A stretch of 64,000 nt of DNA from CBDAKK01 sp965196605 (GTDB lineage: Bacteria; Spirochaetota; Spirochaetia; WTKD01; G963693115), in NCBI GenBank assembly GCA_965196605.1, contig CBDAKK010000002.1, positions 124,001 to 188,000 on the forward strand, in the 5' to 3' direction. The notes beneath the pieces were generated by a model that saw only the letters and a list, made by a program, of their open reading frames with translations, was not told the DNA's origin and did not search any database. How positions within the stretch are numbered: the first letter of the stretch is position 1; every line of letters starts with the position of its first letter. A program made the position numbers and the translations under genes. Below, in pieces: positions 36,405 through 46,219 of this stretch.

Positions 36405-37784
36405 CTACTCCAAATACCCCAAGTGGTCTTTTTGATACTCTATCATGAGATCGACTAGCTCGGGGAGGGCTTTGCACACGCTGACCACGGGGTCCACAAG
36501 CAGGGCTTGCACCGCGGCGTTTTTTGACTTTTTAAGTACGGCTTCCGCACACATGTCGTGTACGCCAATTTGATTTGTCAAAAGCCCAGCAAATGCCCTT
36601 GGCAAAGGGGGGAGCGCTTGCCCTTCAATGCTTGATCCAACGCTGGCTGGTACTTCCACGCACAGCCATGCGGGTAGCTCTGCAATGTAGGGCTTTCCAT
36701 GAGAGTCGGCGTTGGGTATGTTTACCGCAGCCTCCGTGTAGGTTTTTTTGCTCACCATGGCCTCCATCAACACGGCGACACGCTCTTTGACTTTGAGTTC
36801 AATTTTGTGTTCCGTCTCTGTCGCAAGCTGCTTGCGGTAGTAGCGGTAAAAGTCTACAATGCCACGGTGGTCTACCGCATCATAAGCCCAGCTCAAGTAT
36901 TCACCAAAGTGGCTGTCTGTGGTAATGGGCAACAAGTCAAAAGTATTCAATATGTACTGAAAGAGCCCGCGCTCAGCCCACGCACGGCTTGCCACAATGC
37001 TTTGTTCAAAGGTGGTTGAGCCTTCGGTGTCTATAAAAACACCATGCTTTTGTTGATGCTCAAAAAAGTCCCCATAGGACGGAACGCTTTTGAAAAACTC
37101 CAGCGCTTTCTTACGTATTTCAGGGTAGAGGTCATTGCCATTTTTGTCCTGTGCTTTGAGCAAGACGCTAAAGTGGTTTAAGCCACCCGCCACAAGCTGG
37201 AGCTCTGCAAAGTCCACGTTCAGCATGCTGGGCAAGTAGCGCTCCAACGAGGCTATTTCGTGGCAAAGCCCAATAAATTGAAGCTCGGGGAATGCCCTAT
37301 GCACAGTTGTGCAAATGCGGCTCATGGGGTTGCTGTAGTTAAAGACAACTGCCTCGGGGCATAGGTCCCGCACGTCCTTGCAAATGTCCAAAATGGGCGG
37401 AATGATGCGCAAGCTGTGAAACAAGCCGCCCGGCCCGCCGTTTTCGCCGTAGACTTGGCGTATGCCGTATTGTTGCGCAATGGTTCTGTCCATGTCCCAA
37501 AGTGCAAAGCGGTCTCCAACCTCTATGGATATTATGACAAAGTCCGCACCTTGAAGCGCCTCTTGCCTGTTGGTTGTTGCGCATATTGTAAAGCCCCATG
37601 AGCCAGAGGGGTCGTGTTGTTTTAAAAAGGCCTCCGCCTGCTGGTGCACCGCCTTAAGCGCAGCCGCGTCAATGTCAAGCAAGGTAATGCTGCTGCCGCG
37701 CAAAGCCTGCATGCAAAAAATGTCGCCCAGTGTCCCCAAACCAAATTGTTTACTTCCCGCTCCTATGAGTACTATGTGTGCCAT
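36405..37784 (-). CDS. Glycoside hydrolase family 4 (NAD- and metal-dependent glycosidase)
   Basis: GH4 enzymes cleave glycosides by an oxidation-elimination mechanism with NAD and Mn. The 459-residue protein has the N-terminal Rossmann motif IVLIGAGSKQFG, the NYSNPM segment, the metal/active-site Cys-His in GLCHEI, and GLNHF. The residue after Cys-His distinguishes GH4 branches: Glu here (CHE) is unlike the CNxP of 6-phospho-glucosidases and nearer the alpha-galactosidase/alpha-glycosiduronase side, so the substrate is probably an unphosphorylated alpha-glycoside. That fits an ABC importer rather than a PTS. It is the last gene of the SBP-permease-permease operon. AAGGAGA precedes the start. 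Confidence 0.88.
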   Translation of the reverse strand: MAHIVLIGAGSKQFGLGTLGDIFCMQALRGSSITLLDIDAAALKAVHQQAEAFLKQHDPSGSWGFTICATTNRQEALQGADFVIISIEVGDRFALWDMDRTIAQQYGIRQVYGENGGPGGLFHSLRIIPPILDICKDVRDLCPEAVVFNYSNPMSRICTTVHRAFPELQFIGLCHEIASLERYLPSMLNVDFAELQLVAGGLNHFSVLLKAQDKNGNDLYPEIRKKALEFFKSVPSYGDFFEHQQKHGVFIDTEGSTTFEQSIVASRAWAERGLFQYILNTFDLLPITTDSHFGEYLSWAYDAVDHRGIVDFYRYYRKQLATETEHKIELKVKERVAVLMEAMVSKKTYTEAAVNIPNADSHGKPYIAELPAWLCVEVPASVGSSIEGQALPPLPRAFAGLLTNQIGVHDMCAEAVLKKSKNAAVQALLVDPVVSVCKALPELVDLMIEYQKDHLGYLE

Positions 37785-37821
37785 GTGTTCTCCTTACTAT
37801 ATGTGTTATTTATTATATGTG

Positions 37822-38676
37822 TTATTTTATTGCGCCTTCAGTCATGCCCTTGATGATGTACTTTTGTCCAAACAAAAACAAAACCACGACGGGTATCATC
37901 GACATGAGTAAGGCGGTGAGTATTAAATCCCATTGTTTTACAAAAGACCCCACAAAGCGCGAAACCGCCAATGGGATGGTTTGTATGTCGTTGCCCGTGC
38001 CGAGTACCAGCGCAGGCAGCAAAAAGTCATTCCATATCCATATGCCATTGAGTATGATGAGGGTGATGTACACGGGTTTTAAGAGTGGAAAGACGACGTA
38101 GAAAAAGGTTTGGAATTTATTGCAGCCGTCTATGCGCGCGGCTTCTTCGAGTTCAAGCGGAATGGATTTTATAAAGCCATGGAAGAGGAAAATAGCAAAG
38201 GGCGCGCCAAAGCCCATGTAGGCAAACCACATGCCGAAGTAAGAACGCAGCAGCTTAATACCCATGACCTCCCCCATCATTTTGAACACCGATATGAGTG
38301 GCAGCATGATGACTTGAAAGGGCACGACCATGGCGGCAACAAAGATGAAAAACAAGACCAAGGACAGTTTAGTTTTTTTGCGTACCAAGACCCACGCTGC
38401 CATGGAGGCGGACGAGGTAATGAGGGTTAACGCGCCTATGAGAATTATGAGCGATGAGAAGAAGGAACTTGCATAGCGTATGTTTTCACTGGTGAGGATT
38501 ACTTTCATGTTGTGCAGTAGTTGCAGCCACTGCTTGGGCAGCGCCAAAGGCTGGTCGGTTATGCTAAAGCTGTCCTTGGCCGCATTGATGATGACCAGTG
38601 CAAGCGGAATGAAAAAAAGCACGAAGAGCGTTGCCGTTATGCCTTCTAAAAGCCGCCTTTGTGTTGTGCTACGCAT
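37822..38676 (-). CDS. Carbohydrate ABC transporter permease, MalG/UgpE type
   Basis: The 284-residue inner-membrane protein has six predicted membrane segments and the ATPase-contact EAA loop EAARIDGCNKFQTFFYVVFP about 80 residues from the end. It pairs with the upstream permease to form the channel of a CUT1-type sugar importer. Its ATG overlaps the stop of the preceding permease by one base, so the two are translated in equal amounts. No ATPase gene follows; the GH4 glycosidase does. Confidence 0.93.
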   Translation of the reverse strand: MRSTTQRRLLEGITATLFVLFFIPLALVIINAAKDSFSITDQPLALPKQWLQLLHNMKVILTSENIRYASSFFSSLIILIGALTLITSSASMAAWVLVRKKTKLSLVLFFIFVAAMVVPFQVIMLPLISVFKMMGEVMGIKLLRSYFGMWFAYMGFGAPFAIFLFHGFIKSIPLELEEAARIDGCNKFQTFFYVVFPLLKPVYITLIILNGIWIWNDFLLPALVLGTGNDIQTIPLAVSRFVGSFVKQWDLILTALLMSMIPVVVLFLFGQKYIIKGMTEGAIK

Positions 38677-39557
38677 TAGAGTTCTAGCTCCCGTTTTTTG
38701 TTTATGTACACCTGCAACAACGAAAACAGAACCAGTGCCAGAAAGAAAACCAAGGACTTCGTTTGTGCAAGCTCCATGTTGCCGCCCGTAAGCGCGTCAT
38801 TGTAAATGTTCATGGCAATGAACTCCGTGCCGTTTATGGCCTTGCCCCCAAAAAGCACCGCAGGCCCGCCGCCGGTCAGCGAGTAGTTAACGTCAAATTG
38901 CTTAAAGGAATTCATGAGCGTGAGAAAGGTTGTGATGGTAAAGGCGGGCGTTAGAAAGGGAAGTATAATATGCCACATGCGTTTGAAGGCCGTTGCCCCG
39001 TCAATTGCTGCAGCCTCCAGTACCGAACGCGGTATGTTGCCAATGGCGGTTACGTAAATCATCATGAGGTAGCCCGCGCCCTGCCACGTGCCCGTTATGA
39101 CTATGGCAAGCAAGGCAGTGTTGCGCGTACTCAGCATGAGAAAGTTTTCATCAAACACGGCGGGCACCACCTTGTTAAAAATAAACTGCCACACATAGCC
39201 GAGAATGAGCCCGCCTATCAAATTAGGCAAAAAGAAACCCATGCGGTAGAGGTGTTGTAGCCGTAGTTTTTGCGTTACTAAGAGTGCAAGGGCAAGGGCA
39301 ACGCAATTGAGCGCCAGTATGTTTGCAACACTGTATATACAAGTTATGATGATGGAATATAAAAAGCGCGGGTCTTGCGCAAAGAGTTTCTTGAAGTTGT
39401 CAAACCCAACAAAGGCACTTACGCGTATGCCGTCCCAGTCGGTAAAGCTGTAATAAGCACCGAGGAAAAAGGGAACGACTATGACAAAGAAAAACGCCAC
39501 GAGGGCAGGCAAGAGAAACACCCAAAATGAAATGTCGCGTCTTTGCATCTTGTTCAC
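38676..39557 (-). CDS. Carbohydrate ABC transporter permease, MalF/UgpA type
   Basis: The 293-residue protein has six membrane segments, beginning with a hydrophobic helix at about residues 12-33, and the EAA loop EAAAIDGATAFKRMWHIILP. It is the first permease of a CUT1 importer and lies 11 bases after the binding-protein gene. The start may be GTG (39557) or the ATG three codons later (39548); neither has a strong ribosome site, suggesting coupling to the upstream gene. Confidence 0.92.
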   Translation of the reverse strand: MNKMQRRDISFWVFLLPALVAFFFVIVVPFFLGAYYSFTDWDGIRVSAFVGFDNFKKLFAQDPRFLYSIIITCIYSVANILALNCVALALALLVTQKLRLQHLYRMGFFLPNLIGGLILGYVWQFIFNKVVPAVFDENFLMLSTRNTALLAIVITGTWQGAGYLMMIYVTAIGNIPRSVLEAAAIDGATAFKRMWHIILPFLTPAFTITTFLTLMNSFKQFDVNYSLTGGGPAVLFGGKAINGTEFIAMNIYNDALTGGNMELAQTKSLVFFLALVLFSLLQVYINKKRELEL

Positions 39558-39568
39558 AATAAGTGCGC

Positions 39569-40822
39569 TTACTGCAACATGCTGGGTAACTCAAAAAACT
39601 CCGCCCTCGAGAGCTCTATAAACTGCTCAAGGTCTATTGCACCCTGCGCCAGCTGGTTGTAAATGGCGCCCATATGCGCTCTGAATTTCTCGGGCAGCCG
39701 CGGAAAGTGCCACGCGTAGGTTTTACCTGCGTTGCTCCACTGCACAATGTCAGCCGAGAGTGGGGCACTGGGTGTAATGCTCACAGACTTAAAGGCGGGC
39801 ACCGCCAAAATTTTGTTGACTATGTAGTCGTGCCCCGCCTCAGAACTTGCGTAATACTGCAAAAACTTCTTGGCTCCTTCTACATTACCATCCTTGTTCA
39901 CCGCGTAGTAGGACGGGGCAGCGGCAAATATGCCGTCCGTGTTCTCTGCACTCGAACCATGCGGCGCAAAACCGCGCGTAAAACCTGCCCCTGCAGCTTG
40001 CAAATTTGGTTCCACCCAGTTGCCTTGGTGGAGAAAGACCGCCTTCTCGCGTATAAATGCCCCAATTTGTTCGTCGTAGCTGCCCGTCACAAGCGTCTTT
40101 TGTTCCGCGTACTTAAAGAGCAAGGCAACCCACTGCGCGTACTCCTCAAAGCGCTTTTCATCAAGCTCACCCCGTAGCGCCATGTCAATTACAGCAGTGT
40201 CGTCTCGTGCAAGGCCGTTGGCAAGGTAGGCATTGAGATTATGGTTATTTACCACCCAAGCCATGGTACCGCTTATCGCCATTGAAACTACCGAATCAAT
40301 GCCCAGCTCATCTTTCATGGCTTCCAGCTTTTCAAAGGCACTTTTATACGCGTCGTAGTTTGTAAGCCTGCGTGGGTCTATGCCCGCCTTGTCCAGCAAG
40401 TCCTTGTTGTACGCCAAGCCCCAGCCCTCAATGGAAATTGGAAAGCCATAGGTTTTGCCATCAACTACAAAGGCCACATCCGTATCGGCATTCCACGGCT
40501 CCGTAGACAAGTCCACCATGTAGTCCTTCCAATCTTCATAGTGCACCATGCCTTCAATAACAAAAATATCCGGCGCGTCCCCCGCAGTAAAGTCTGCTCT
40601 CAGCTGCTGATAAAAACCACATGCATCGCCTCCGCAAGTCTTTACGTTCACCGCAATGTCCGTCTCTTCTTCAAAGCTACGAGCAAACTCCTTCAACTGC
40701 GCGTCTATTTCCACCTTGTTTTGCATAATGGTAATAGAACCCTCATCATTACCACCTGCACAAGCTACACTGCTCAACACAAGACTCATGCACAGCACAA
40801 CCTTAATAAGCTTTTGTTTCAT
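39569..40822 (-). CDS. Sugar-binding lipoprotein of an ABC importer (SBP family 1)
   Basis: The 417-residue protein is the extracytoplasmic receptor of the importer. The signal peptide ends in LSSVAC with the lipid Cys at residue 21. The mature part has the family-1 pattern: ADFTAGDAPDIFVIEG near residue 80, then YGFPISIEGWGLAYNKDLLDKAGI, typical of maltose- and oligosaccharide-binding proteins. TTGGAGG precedes the start. It heads the operon SBP, MalF-type, MalG-type, GH4. With no ATPase gene, a shared MsmK/UgpC-type ATPase elsewhere is inferred. Confidence 0.93.
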   Translation of the reverse strand: MKQKLIKVVLCMSLVLSSVACAGGNDEGSITIMQNKVEIDAQLKEFARSFEEETDIAVNVKTCGGDACGFYQQLRADFTAGDAPDIFVIEGMVHYEDWKDYMVDLSTEPWNADTDVAFVVDGKTYGFPISIEGWGLAYNKDLLDKAGIDPRRLTNYDAYKSAFEKLEAMKDELGIDSVVSMAISGTMAWVVNNHNLNAYLANGLARDDTAVIDMALRGELDEKRFEEYAQWVALLFKYAEQKTLVTGSYDEQIGAFIREKAVFLHQGNWVEPNLQAAGAGFTRGFAPHGSSAENTDGIFAAAPSYYAVNKDGNVEGAKKFLQYYASSEAGHDYIVNKILAVPAFKSVSITPSAPLSADIVQWSNAGKTYAWHFPRLPEKFRAHMGAIYNQLAQGAIDLEQFIELSRAEFFELPSMLQ

Positions 40823-40856
40823 AACACCTCCAACCCTATCAAATTATCTATTTATA

Positions 40857-40862
40857 AGTATA
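40857..40862 (-). promoter_or_regulatory. Candidate -10 box of the sugar-uptake operon
   Basis: TATACT on the minus strand lies about 35 bases before the binding-protein ATG. The best upstream -35 (ATTACA, 16 bases away) is weak. No obvious palindromic operator is seen. Confidence 0.3.
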
Positions 40863-40900
40863 ACGCTTCCCGCATGTTTGTAATGCACACCACCGCCCCC

Positions 40901-41903
40901 TTTGTGGAGGCACGCCCCCACACCCCCGCTGCTGGTCATTCTGCGCTACGCGCGTGCTGACTTGTGCAGTTTTGCTGACGCTAGTCTTGTATGAGTTTTT
41001 CTGCGATCAAGCAGCCGCGCCTGCTATGCCATATGCTCGGATGACTCTTCTTTTTCTTTTCTTTTAACATCCCTGTCAGCCAATGCGTGCCCTCCATGGC
41101 ACGGCTGTGAGGACGCAAAAAAAAGAAAAGTCGAGAGCGTAGCGAACGGCTAGAAACAATTGAAATAAGTGTTGCGTAGCAACACAGAAATGGAGCTTGT
41201 AGCAAAAGAACCAAAAAGTCGAGAACGCGAAGCGTGAACGGGTGCAAACTACTGCATAAGTGCCGCGATGCGGCACAAACATGGAGCTTGCATCAAAGAA
41301 AAACATCCTGTGGGGCTACGCCATAGGGACTAAGAAACGAGTATAGGAAGCTACGCGAGTGTGGCTACGCCATAGGGATTAAGACACGGGTATAGAGAAG
41401 CTACGCAAACGAGGCTAACGCCGTGGGGGAACAAGACGAGGAATGCAATACCGCTGGCAGCATACCATCGCACTTGACGCAACCCTGCGCCACCCGTGCG
41501 AAGCACCTCAATGTACTTACGCCTATAGATAGGCACGGTCGCGCGTAAGCGCATTACCCGTGTCATATCTCATAAGGCTAGCGAGTTTTCTTTTTTTCTT
41601 TGGTACTTTCTTTTTTCTTTTTCGTCGCAAAAAAAGAAAAAAAGAAAGTACAGCTGTCCGAAGTGTTTGCATAGTGCGCCCACGCCATGGCACGCCCGTG
41701 TCATGGATGACACGCATAGGGCGCCATGGATGGTACAAAAAGCGTGAGCAACACACTGTGTGAGCCATGGCATAGCCTGCATGCGCGCACGCGCAAGTAA
41801 AGCGTCTTACTCCACACGGGGGGCGTGGGGGGACACCCCCCACAAAGCGCTTATGCAAATACCGCGTCTTACCCTATGGGGTGTGGGGGCAGCTCCCCCA
41901 CAA
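40901..41903. repeat. Intergenic cassette 3, bounded by inverted G/C hairpins
   Basis: The left hairpin (40901-40921, TGTGGAGG...CCCCCACA) and the right hairpin (41882-41902, TGTGGGGG-CAGCT-CCCCCACA) enclose about 1 kb without a gene. Inside are a plus-oriented composite element (40901 to about 41075), a module gatgcaagctccatgtttg in reverse (41225-41310), two tandem copies of a 55-bp unit with ggctacgccatagggac (41305-41415), and a reverse composite element with its own hairpin at about 41815-41845. AT-rich inverted arms near 41600-41650 (ctttcttttttctttttcg/...) could fold strongly. Confidence 0.75.
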
Positions 41904-41945
41904 TATAAATATGATACACTGTTTATACAACAATACATTACCACA

Positions 41946-42980
41946 ATGAAAAAAACACACTTCGTTTCACAATGCATATACATATTTTGTATTCTTATGC
42001 TTGTTGGTGCTTGCACAAAACAAGAGCAAGCACCAGCAAAGCAAGCTAAATCAAAGCAAGTTCCGCAACAACAAAAAGGCAAGAGCCCCGCTAAGCCCAC
42101 AAACCAAGGCTCAAAAGACTATATCCATGTTCAGGCAAAAACCCTAAAGCCATCGCGCATACATCAAAAAACAAGCCTGGGCGCTCGCCTTAAATCGTCA
42201 AGCATTATAGCAATACCTACGCAGACTGCAGGACGCATAACGCGCATACGAGTTCAAGAAGGCGCAGTGGTAAAAAAAGGCACCGTACTCCTCTATGTTG
42301 ACGCCTCGCGTTCTGGCAAGAACTACCGCCCAAGCCCCATTGTCTCTCCCATACCTGGCATTGTCTCAAATTTACCCATCAAGGTGGGCAACAAGGTTGC
42401 GAGCGGCGCGACGGTGGCAAGCGTTGTAGGCACCAGCGCTTACAAGGTAGAAGCGGCGGTACCCCTAAACTATGCGCACGTCTTAGGTGTCGGCACGCGC
42501 GGCATCTTAAAGCTGCTTTCCTTTCCTGAAAACAGCATACCCCTCGTTGTGCACGAAATAAGCCCAAAAGTAAACACCTCCACAAGCAGTGTGGATATAA
42601 GCCTTGTTCTTGACGGCGACGTAGACACAAGCGCCTTTATAAGCGGCATGTACGGCAAGCTGGAGCTGATGCTCAAGACCTACGAAGACCAAATAGTCAT
42701 AGAAAGACGCGCTATGGTTTTAAAGCGCGACGACAAGGGCAAGACCGTTGAAGGCGTTTTTCGCATTGATGAACCGGACAAGCAAAAGTCGAAAGTATCC
42801 TTTGTGCCCATAAAAAGGGGAGTTGAAGAGCTAGACAGACTACAAGTCATAGATGGACTTGCGCAAGGCGACGTTATTGTTATCATTGGACAAACCCACT
42901 TGCACCATGAAGATACTGTCATTGTGTTAGAACGAGACGGACTGAGGCAAACTATAGCCCCAGCTGTCTTTGAAGAATAG
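41946..42980 (+). CDS. RND efflux periplasmic adaptor (membrane-fusion) lipoprotein
   Basis: The 344-residue protein links an RND pump to the outer membrane. The signal peptide ends in MLVGAC with the lipid Cys at residue 23, followed by a Gln/Lys/Pro-rich linker. The split biotinyl-lipoyl domain is visible (IIAIPTQTAGRITRIRVQEGAVVKKGTVL and GIVSNLPIKVGNKVASGATV). The helical hairpin between them is very short, so it is a small adaptor of the type found in spirochaetes. The start is at 41946, right after cassette 3. Its end overlaps the spacer leading to RND pump 1 (28 bases away). Confidence 0.9.
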   Translation: MKKTHFVSQCIYIFCILMLVGACTKQEQAPAKQAKSKQVPQQQKGKSPAKPTNQGSKDYIHVQAKTLKPSRIHQKTSLGARLKSSSIIAIPTQTAGRITRIRVQEGAVVKKGTVLLYVDASRSGKNYRPSPIVSPIPGIVSNLPIKVGNKVASGATVASVVGTSAYKVEAAVPLNYAHVLGVGTRGILKLLSFPENSIPLVVHEISPKVNTSTSSVDISLVLDGDVDTSAFISGMYGKLELMLKTYEDQIVIERRAMVLKRDDKGKTVEGVFRIDEPDKQKSKVSFVPIKRGVEELDRLQVIDGLAQGDVIVIIGQTHLHHEDTVIVLERDGLRQTIAPAVFEE

Positions 42981-43008
42981 AAATGAATATATCACAAGGA
43001 GCCCCTTT

Positions 43009-46000
43009 ATGGCTTTAGTCTCCACGCTGGTACGAAGACCAGTAACCGTATTTATTATCTTCATCATCCTCATGGGCTTTGGCATTTTTGTCTCCTTAAG
43101 CCTTAATGTTGAACTCATGCCTAACGTAGAAGTTCCATTTGTGTATATAAGCACAAGCTATGACAATGCAGGACCACAAGAAATAGAAGACGCCATTACC
43201 AAACCAATAGAGAGCGCTATTCTCGGTGTGAAGAACATTAAAGAAATGTCATCTACCTCTCGTGAAGGACGCAGCGAAATTCGGGTTGAGTTTAACTACG
43301 GCACCTCACTTGAGGAAAACGTCAACAACATCCGCGATAAACTCAATGGAATTTCTTCAGCCTTACCCAAGGATGCAAAGAAGCCACAACTCTTTCAATA
43401 CAACCCCGATGACATTCCCGTCGTTGAACTTGCCGTCTCTGGAAATAGGTCTTCTGATGAAGTACGGCAAGTCTTAGAAGATGGCTTGAAAACAGTCTTT
43501 GAAGACGTGGACGGCGTTGCTTCGGTTTCCCTTGGCGGTGGGCAAGTAAGCAAGGTATTTGTAGATGTAAGTTTGTATAAGTTAAAAGAGTTTGGCATAA
43601 GCCTCTCCGATGTAAAAGGCGCAATAGCCACGCGGAGCATTAAAAGATCCCTTGGCTCCATAAACGGTGACCTACAGAAAATAGAGTTGTTCCTCAACGC
43701 CAAGTACAAAAACGTGGAAGAACTCCGCAGCACCATTGTTGCCAAAATTACAGAAGCGGACAAAAGCATTTCGCACATACGCCTCCAAGACGTCGCGCAA
43801 GTATACAAGGGATACGACAAGGAAACTTCACAATACCGATTCTTAGGCGACAAGCAAGTAGTCATGGTAGAATTTCAGAAAAGAAGCGGAGAGAACATCG
43901 TCAAGGTTTCCGACAACATCATCAACTCCATAGAAAACTTTAAGAGGAATGCCCCCCCCGACTTTGAATTTACTATTGTAGAAGACAACTCCGAGTACAT
44001 ACGCCAAAACCTCCGCAATATCTCAACAGCAATTATGAGCGGGGGCATCCTCGCAATCATAGTACTCATCATATTCCTGCGCAACCTCGCTTCCGTCTTC
44101 GTCATTGCCATAGCCATTCCATCCGCAGTCATAATAACGCTTATGATTATGTACTTCCTCAACACCTCGCTTAACATCATGACACTCGCGGGACTTGCCC
44201 TCGGCATAGGCATGCTCGTTGACAATGCAATAGTCGTCATTGAAAACATCTACACCAAACGCATGAGTGGTGTACGCCTCCTTGCCGCCTCTGAGTTTGG
44301 AGCAGTGGAAATGACACGCTCCATCTTTGCCTCCACGCTTACCACCATCATGGTCTTTCTTCCCATCATTCTCTTCAAAAGCCAACTTGGCTACATCGTT
44401 GCATTCTTCCTCAACTTCTCACTCGTCGTGGTAACATCGCTCATAGCCTCCTTTGTCATAGCAGCCTTCCTCGTCCCCGTAATGACCAGCAACTACATAC
44501 CCATACACCCCTTGCACCACAAAGGCTTAATGAAAAAGTTTGACCAACTCTTTGAGGGAATTATTGGCAGCATAAGCCGCGTATACATTCGCATGATGAA
44601 ATACATGATGCCACGAAGAAAGCGCTTCATAGCACTCATTTTCTCCTTAAGCCTTATCATACCCGTGCTCTTTGGACGCGGCCTAGGCTTTGAAATGTTC
44701 CCATCCTTCAAGCAAAAAAACTTTCGTGTACACTTAAAATTCCCATCAGGCACCAAGGCAGACGCAGTACTTGCAACCTTAAGAGACGCACATGCAAAAA
44801 TGCAACCACGCATACCCGACTTGAACTTCTTCCTCATAACAGCCAACGAAGGCTCAGGGAACATATCATACACCCTCAACAAGGCCATTGATATAACAGA
44901 CATTGACGCTATAAAAGCAAACCTTACGCCCCTCATACGTGGCTACATGGGTGTTAAAACCTCCATACGTTCTCGCGAAGGCGGGGGTAGCGGTGGCGGC
45001 ACTAGCGCGGGCGTAAAGGCAAGTGTCTCTTTGGAACTCAAGGCAAACAATTACCAAGCCCTCCTCGACACTGCGGAGCTATTTAAACGCACCTTAGAAA
45101 ACTCCCCAAGCTTTGACTACGTTACAAGCGATGCAAACGTTTCCGACAATGTGCAATACAACCTACAAATAGACACAGGCAAGGCAGAATTTTACGGCGT
45201 GAGCATAGCAAGCATTTCACAAGCAGTCTCAAACGCCATGCGCGGGAGCGTTGCAGCCAAGTTTGAAGACGGCGCAAGAGAACGTGACATATTCCTACGA
45301 CTGAGAAAAGAAGACAGGAAGCAACTAGACATACTCAATCAACTGGACATCAAGAACGCCAAAGGCGCGGTACCCATAAGCAACTTCATCACCATAATCC
45401 CCTCAAAGTCAGTCTCGCTCATTCGCAGAAAAGACGGGAAGCGCGCCATAACCATAACCGCGACCATACCCGCTAAAGTAAGCATAGGCGAGGGCGTAGC
45501 CCAAGCAGAGGCCCTACTACGCAGCGTCCCCAAAAACGCAGGCGTAACCTACGCATTCTCAGGTGCATATAAAGAACAACAAAAAAACATACGCACCATG
45601 CTCAGCATCATCATCATAGCCATAGTCTTTGTGTTTGGAGTCATGGCAAGCCAGTTTGAATCCTTCCTCGACCCCTTCATCATCATGTTTACCATACCCC
45701 TCACGCTTTCAGGCATGTTTGTCCTCTACAAAATCATAGGACTCACTTTAAGCTCATTCAGCCTTGTGGGCATAGTGGTGCTCATTGGCGTAGCAGTCAA
45801 CCACGGCATAGTCATGGTGGACTACATGAACCTCTTGCGCAAACGCGAGGTCCCGCTTATTGATGCGGTGCTACAAGGCGCCTCTAGCAGACTCCTCCCC
45901 ATTCTCATGACAAGCTGTACCACCATACTCGGCCTCTTCCCTACAGCCTTCTTCAACTTTGCAGGCTCCGAACTCATTCGCCCCATAGCAGCCACCGTAG

Positions 46001-46197
46001 TAGGCGGATTAAGCACCTCCGTCTTTCTCTCGCTCCTACTCGTCCCCCTGCTCTATTACTCCTTCTCGCGCATAGAAGAAAAACGCGCCCAAAAGAAAGC
46101 CCGCAAAAAAGCCCAAAAACAAGCAATGCAGCAACACGCCCAAGGCTTAAGCACACACGGCACAGTAGCCGTACCCACAGACTACCTCAAGCGTTAA
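43009..46197 (+). CDS. RND family efflux pump inner-membrane protein, copy 1
   Basis: The 1062-residue protein is a proton-driven exporter of the HAE (AcrB-like) type. It has TM1 at about residues 12-32, the porter domain with GPQEIEDAITKPIE, and the TM4 proton-relay segment GIGMLVDNAIVVIENI (near 395-412). The C-terminal half starts with the second hydrophobic bundle, and GVAVNHGIVMVDYMNLLRKR lies in TM10. A glycine-serine stretch near residue 660 (REGGGSGGGTSAG) is a likely flexible loop. AAGGAG precedes the ATG at 43009. Adaptor and pump form an operon; no TolC-type gene is in the window. A near-duplicate lies at 47303-50455. Confidence 0.95.
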   Translation: MALVSTLVRRPVTVFIIFIILMGFGIFVSLSLNVELMPNVEVPFVYISTSYDNAGPQEIEDAITKPIESAILGVKNIKEMSSTSREGRSEIRVEFNYGTSLEENVNNIRDKLNGISSALPKDAKKPQLFQYNPDDIPVVELAVSGNRSSDEVRQVLEDGLKTVFEDVDGVASVSLGGGQVSKVFVDVSLYKLKEFGISLSDVKGAIATRSIKRSLGSINGDLQKIELFLNAKYKNVEELRSTIVAKITEADKSISHIRLQDVAQVYKGYDKETSQYRFLGDKQVVMVEFQKRSGENIVKVSDNIINSIENFKRNAPPDFEFTIVEDNSEYIRQNLRNISTAIMSGGILAIIVLIIFLRNLASVFVIAIAIPSAVIITLMIMYFLNTSLNIMTLAGLALGIGMLVDNAIVVIENIYTKRMSGVRLLAASEFGAVEMTRSIFASTLTTIMVFLPIILFKSQLGYIVAFFLNFSLVVVTSLIASFVIAAFLVPVMTSNYIPIHPLHHKGLMKKFDQLFEGIIGSISRVYIRMMKYMMPRRKRFIALIFSLSLIIPVLFGRGLGFEMFPSFKQKNFRVHLKFPSGTKADAVLATLRDAHAKMQPRIPDLNFFLITANEGSGNISYTLNKAIDITDIDAIKANLTPLIRGYMGVKTSIRSREGGGSGGGTSAGVKASVSLELKANNYQALLDTAELFKRTLENSPSFDYVTSDANVSDNVQYNLQIDTGKAEFYGVSIASISQAVSNAMRGSVAAKFEDGARERDIFLRLRKEDRKQLDILNQLDIKNAKGAVPISNFITIIPSKSVSLIRRKDGKRAITITATIPAKVSIGEGVAQAEALLRSVPKNAGVTYAFSGAYKEQQKNIRTMLSIIIIAIVFVFGVMASQFESFLDPFIIMFTIPLTLSGMFVLYKIIGLTLSSFSLVGIVVLIGVAVNHGIVMVDYMNLLRKREVPLIDAVLQGASSRLLPILMTSCTTILGLFPTAFFNFAGSELIRPIAATVVGGLSTSVFLSLLLVPLLYYSFSRIEEKRAQKKARKKAQKQAMQQHAQGLSTHGTVAVPTDYLKR

Positions 46198-46219
46198 AGC
46201 TACTGCCCGCCCGCCGCCC

